DNA of 64,000 nt. It comes from Semisulcospira habei. Lineage: Eukaryota > Mollusca > Gastropoda > Semisulcospiridae. The stretch lies in assembly GCA_036245525.1 (NCBI GenBank), contig BTPG01000007.1:160174059-160238058 (forward strand), in the 5' to 3' direction. Below are positions 36,901 through 42,900 of the stretch, piece after piece (positions within the stretch are counted from its first letter, which is position 1; each line of letters opens with the position of its first letter). The notes under the pieces are model-generated. The model ran no database searches. It saw nothing but the letters and a program-made list of their open reading frames with translations, and was not told where the DNA came from. The translations under genes and the position numbers were made by a program.

Positions 36901-39900
36901 AGCGAATGCGGGGGCTCATGAGGATCTGTGCCTCTTGCTGAGGATTTTTCTTGGACAGTTGTGGATTTTGGTGGTTGAGTGAATGACGATTTCAAAAACA
37001 AAACGTGTTAAAATTCCAGCGAGTGGTTAAGCACACCACAAACAGGCATATACTATGGTGTGCTGGCTGCTTGCCTTTTGCTCTCTGACCTGCTTTTTTT
37101 CTGTTTCTGACCAACAGAATCTGAGAAGCGTTTGCGCCGTAACTTGCGGAAGACAAAGGCGCTGCTCCACGATGCTGGGACCATGCTGGCCAAACAGAAG
37201 AACATCGAGGGGGCAAAGGCTCAGATCGCGACACTACGCACTCAGGTACAGACGTTCTAAAATCACCATCTCCCATAGGCAATTTCATCTGCAAAAAACA
37301 TGGATTCTTATGAGCCCCTGCAGTCGTAGGTGCTCATGAGAATGTATGCATCTTGTGGAAAATCTTGCCAACTACTTTCATCTGCAAGAGACGTGGATGC
37401 TCATGAGCCCGTATAGTTGCATGAGTCGTGGGAGGGGGGGGGGCGGTGGGGGGGGGGGGGGGGGGGTGGGGTGGATGAGATCTTGTACATTTGCAAATCA
37501 AAGGAAAATGGGTGAGTTTTTAAATTGTAAATCTCTCCTTTACAAGTGTCCATTACTTACTACTCTGTGTTTATCATTCATCATGTAATTGTTTGTGGTT
37601 ACGCACAGTAGAACCTGTTGTGACCAACCACCTTTTTCAAGAAAAACTGTTCTTTGAGAGACAGGTACACTCACAAGAGATGTCTTGAAGGGCAGAATGT
37701 GTCGCCCGTCATAAAAGACCGTCATTTGGGTGGCTGCATTCACCTAAATGTTCTTTAACTCATTCAGCCCCGACACGCCACACAAGACATGGATCAAGCA
37801 TGATAGTTCAAGGGTGGTAGGCGCCAAGCTATTCTGGCACCACCCTTGAACTATCACGCTTGATCTGTCTCTAGAATTTGGGGATTTCAGCCCTGGGGTA
37901 GAATGTGTTAATAATGACAGGTGATCTTTCATAACTCAGAACAGGTTCTGCTGCACGTGTGAATTCTGAGGTGTCTTTCCCTGCTGTAGCTATATGTGTT
38001 GTCTGTGTGTGCGTGCCTAGCTGGACGATGCAGAGTTCTCATCTGGCGCAGCTGTGAAAGCCAAGAAACGCATGGAACTGGAGATACAGGACTTGAACCA
38101 GCAGCTGGAGGAACTCTCACGCAACAAACAGGAGGTCGGTGCAAGGCCTGTTGAAATGTAGTCAAACCTTTTGTAGTGGTCACACATCTATAGCAGCCAC
38201 CCAGAATGCGCACGTTTTCACTATATAATGACATATTTATATAATTTTCACCTGTCTGCAGTGGCCACATTTGTCCTGTCACGTAGGTGACCATTATGTG
38301 CAGGTTGGATTTATGGTTGTACGCATGTACTTTAATTAAACACAGAAAATGTAAGGCAGAATTTTCACATTTGGGAGTTGTCCTGTGAGGACTATCCGGG
38401 AGACTGATCAACCATGATAGTTAAACTGAGGTGTTGTGTCAGAATAGCTTGGCTCCAACTCTCATGAGGTGCCCTCCACCTAGAAGCACCAAGCTATTGT
38501 GTTATCATGCTTGGATTATCATGGTTAACCCATTTAGCCCCGAGTCCCTACAGCAGGAGATTGATTGACGATGATAATTCAAGGGTAGTGCTAGATTAGC
38601 ATGGCGTCTTCAGGTGCCATACCCTTGAATTATCATGGTCAATCCATCCCCTGCAACTGGTACATAGTTGTTGGGCAACACCTCCCAAATTTGAGAAATG
38701 AGACCTTGGGGCTAAAAGGGTTAATGAATGCCTGTTGCAGTGTGTCAAGACGGGTATGAAGTACAGGAAACTTCATGGAGCTTGTCTTACTGCTAAAGTG
38801 GCGCTGTATTGGATGAAAAAAAAGTTCATGTTTGAGCTTGTCAAAGTACTTAACCCTTTCACTGCCGAGAAAAATGGAACACCAACCAACTGCAAAAGGC
38901 ATTGATCATCATTAGCCCCCCCCCCTTCCACAGTCGCAGGGGCTGATGAGGATCTATGCCTCTTGCTGAGACCAATTGTTATTCATGTCCCTTTGATGTC
39001 GTGGGATCTTTGACAGTGAATTTACGGTGAATTTAGTCCCATTTCTCAAATTTTGGAGGTACTATGTAACAGTTCCAGGAGATGGCTTGACCATGATAAT
39101 TCAAAGGTAGTGCCAGATTAGCTTGGCGCCTGAAGGCACCAAGCTAATCTGGCACTATCCTTGAATTATCATGGTCATTATCATGGTCAAGCCATCTCCT
39201 GCTGTAGGGATCCAGGGCTAAAAGAGTTAATAACAGTCTGTATCTACTGGCAGTGTAGGAGTTAACTGCCTTTTGTCTCATGATAAAGTTGTTGTTAGGA
39301 GTTGAACGTTGCATGTTTGTGTGCTTTGTTCAGGTTGAGAATAAGAACATGCTCTTGCTGAGAGAGAAGGCCGACCTGCAGTCTCAGCTGGAGGAGAACG
39401 AGGAAGACATGTCAGAGCTGATGAAGAAATACAAAGCCACTGTACAGCAGGTCAGTAGAATGGTCCTACAAAATTATGCTGTCGACTTCACTTATGACGA
39501 GGCCGACTATAAAAAGGAAAGCAACTTACATTGTGAAATGCTCATGGTGCTTGGACGCAGAGGGGGAGGGGGGAGAAACAGTGCTTGTCAGAGGTCCACC
39601 ACTTTTAGGCAGTGTCATCTTTTCCTTTTTATAAACTGATAAAACCACAAGAAAAACAACTGTGTCCCTTGACCCTTTGTCATTCAGCAGAACCTGTTTT
39701 CACTGACCACCCTTACGAGAAATCACATATCATTCAGGACCAAGATCTTGAGAGCACCAGTCTTTTAACCCTTTAGGTGTTGCATCGCGACTAAAACCAC
39801 TACCGACACCCAAAAAACAAGGGATTGCTCAAAACATGTTCAGATGTACCTGGAGTTCTCTGTAATAATATTTTAAAGCACATCCTAGCTCCCACCACCC

Positions 39901-42900
39901 ACACGGATACATTGCCGTGTTACAGTATCACTCACATTAACGTGCCTTCGTCTTTATATTGACAAGTCATATTTGGTAAATTAAAAAATTGCTGTTATCA
40001 ATCTGTGCAGCAATCGGTGGACCAGATCACCTTGACAGACCAGCTGCAGCAGATCGAGGAACTGACCAAGGAGAGGGATGTACTGAGACAGCAGGTCAGT
40101 CACATTGCTCATACCTTTGCTTATAGCCGTTCATTGTGTGTTCTGATTGATGATATATTTTCACAATTTCATTATTATGCCTGCTATATAGTTTTGTTTC
40201 CTGTATTTTCTTCACTTTGTGGTCTTTGCGTGTGCTGGTTTGTGATTTTCGACCTTACAGCTTTCAGCCGTAAGGTCCCAAATCACAGACCAGAACACAC
40301 ATCTTTAGAGCCTTGGGATCAGAAATCGCAGACCAGCTCAAACATATGTGGTGGGGTTCTTGTTTTTTTTTGCAGGTGTCAGACCTGACCGTTCGCATCC
40401 AGGGCTTTGAGGAAGGCAGCGTAGACAAGCACACAGTGACGAGACTGGAGACCAAACTGCGCGACTTTGAGAGCCGTGTGGAGCTGGAGCATTCGCAGCG
40501 GCAGAGGTTGGAGGTCAGTGACTGTGTCACGATATTTTTGTTGTTGGGCGTACTCTAAAGCAGCCCAGGTAGAGGGCTAGATCTTCGTGGGCCGCCTCTC
40601 CCCTCCTCTCAAGCCCAGTGACTTGCACACTCGTGTGCATTCCCCCTCTACTTCCTACCCCAACTCCCCTTGTAGGCTTCAAGATGTTGAAGTGGTGTTC
40701 TGTTGTGCACAACGGTAGTGCCAGAATAGCTTGGCACACAGTAGCACCAAGCTGCTCTGGCACCAGTTGTGTAATGTATATTGAATTCCCAGTGACACGC
40801 TCAACACATTCTACCCCAGGAGCGAAATCCCCAAGTTTTGAAGTTGCCCTTCTGAAGGACTGTATTACAATTCTAGAGACAGATCGAGCATGATAGTTCA
40901 AGGGTTCCACCTGCACAGACGCTTCCACCTTGTGCCATCTCCCCTGTGCACTTGTGGAGAAGCAGAGCAGACCACAGAGCACATCCTCCAGGACTGTGGG
41001 AACCACCAGCCGCTGAGGGAGGAGATATGGCCGAAGCCCGCCACTCTACAAGAGAAACTGTACGGGCCTGTGGAGGCACTACAGAAGACCACAGATTTCA
41101 TTTTGAGAGCCAAACTCCAAGTGTGACGGCGTTCGAGAAGAAGAAGAAGATAGTTCAAGGGTGGTGCCAGAATAGCTTGGCGCTGATAGCCAAGCTATTC
41201 TGACACCACCCTTGAACTCTCATGCTCAATCCATGTCTTGCTGTGGTGTGTCGGGGCTGAATGAGTTAAGTTGACAACACTTGAGTCATATTAGATCAGC
41301 AAAAGGCATAGATCAGCATGAGCTGTTTGGGCTCACAGATCTATTTATTCCTCTTTCAGATGGAATGGAATGTCATCAAGTCTTATTTTACAGAGCTGTT
41401 TATTTTCAAATCATGTTTGCGTCTAAACCTACCAGCTTTACACTGTCACGTGGTCAATAGGTAATGCAAATTTGTAATGCTCGGCCGACAATTTTATTGT
41501 GCTGTAACCTCGGGCCCAACTTTTTCCTTCCTTAGACGCAAGTAGCAAGACTGAAAGAGCAGATCGAGAAGGCATCATCGGAGAAAGAGGACTTGTCAGC
41601 GAACAGAATCACAGCAGAGGAGGTTTCGAAGCGGTCCCAGAAACAACTGCGAGACTTACGGGAGGAGCTCACAGAGGCCCAGAAAAAGGAGATGGAGGTG
41701 GCACAGAAATACAAAGAACAGGTACGCATCATTGTGTTTGCTTCATCTACAGCAGACTCTGTTTTGAGCAATCACACAGCTATGAGATCACCTATCATAT
41801 AAGACCATCATTTAATTGGCCACCTAAATGATGGTCTTATATGACAAGCAAAACCTATCTTTTAAGATCTTTTTTTTTTCAGGATTGGGGGGGGGGGGGG
41901 GAGGGTTGCTCAAAGCAGGTTCTACTGTACGGACTTGTACTTTCGCTGTTGGAAAATGTTATAATGAAAAACCCGCTTGTCGGTTGAACATGATCGGTAC
42001 TGTGCTCGTGGACTGAACACTGATACTCTGGATGATTGTGATGTCTTCCATCCCAAAAGCATGTAGCCAGGACTGACCTTATCTGCATACAGTGCGCCAC
42101 AACTCTAAGAAGAAGCCCCTCTTTTGTCATAGACTTGGCAAATGCTCTGTGGCATGCTCTCCCCAAAATAGACATTTATTGAATTGGGCCAGCAGCAATG
42201 AGCTGTTGGGGAGGGCCAGTGGTCAAATGGGCCTTAGGAAGGCATGCGTTTCTGACGCAGAAGCAAGAGAGGTCGGTAGATGTACTGCAAGATTTCTTTT
42301 TCCTTTTTTTTTTCTTTTTATCCATTTAACCCCACAGCTGCATTTCACAAATTTTGGAGGTGCTACCAAATGACTGTACCATTTGCAGGAGATGGATTGA
42401 CCGTGATAATTCAAGGATAGTGCCAGATGAGCTTGGCGCCTGAAGGTGCCAAGCTCATCAGGCACTACCCTTGAATTATCATGGTCAATCCATCTCCTGC
42501 TGTAGGGTGTTGGTGCTAAATGGCTTAATCGTCCTTAGGACAGAGCGATTGAAACCAGCCTCTGTTTTGTTGCAGGAGCATGAGGTGGAAGCACTACAGG
42601 AGGAGCTGGCTCAGTGCCGCGCTGACCTGAAGCTGGCCTTCAAGAGGATCGCCGACCTTCAGGCCGCCCTTGAGGATGAACTGGACTCGGATGACGACAG
42701 CTTGAATCTGGACGACAGGTAAGACTGTGGATCATGTTGGTATATCTTACATATACGCACTCTCAGTCCAAAACGGTCCGTGGCGCAGTGGTTAAGGCGC
42801 CTGCCACCAATGCTAAAGGTGCGAGGTTCGATTCCGGGTTCCGGCGTCGGATTTTTCTCCTCTAGTAAGTGTCACCGTTAATTCGGGCGGACCGTCGGGG

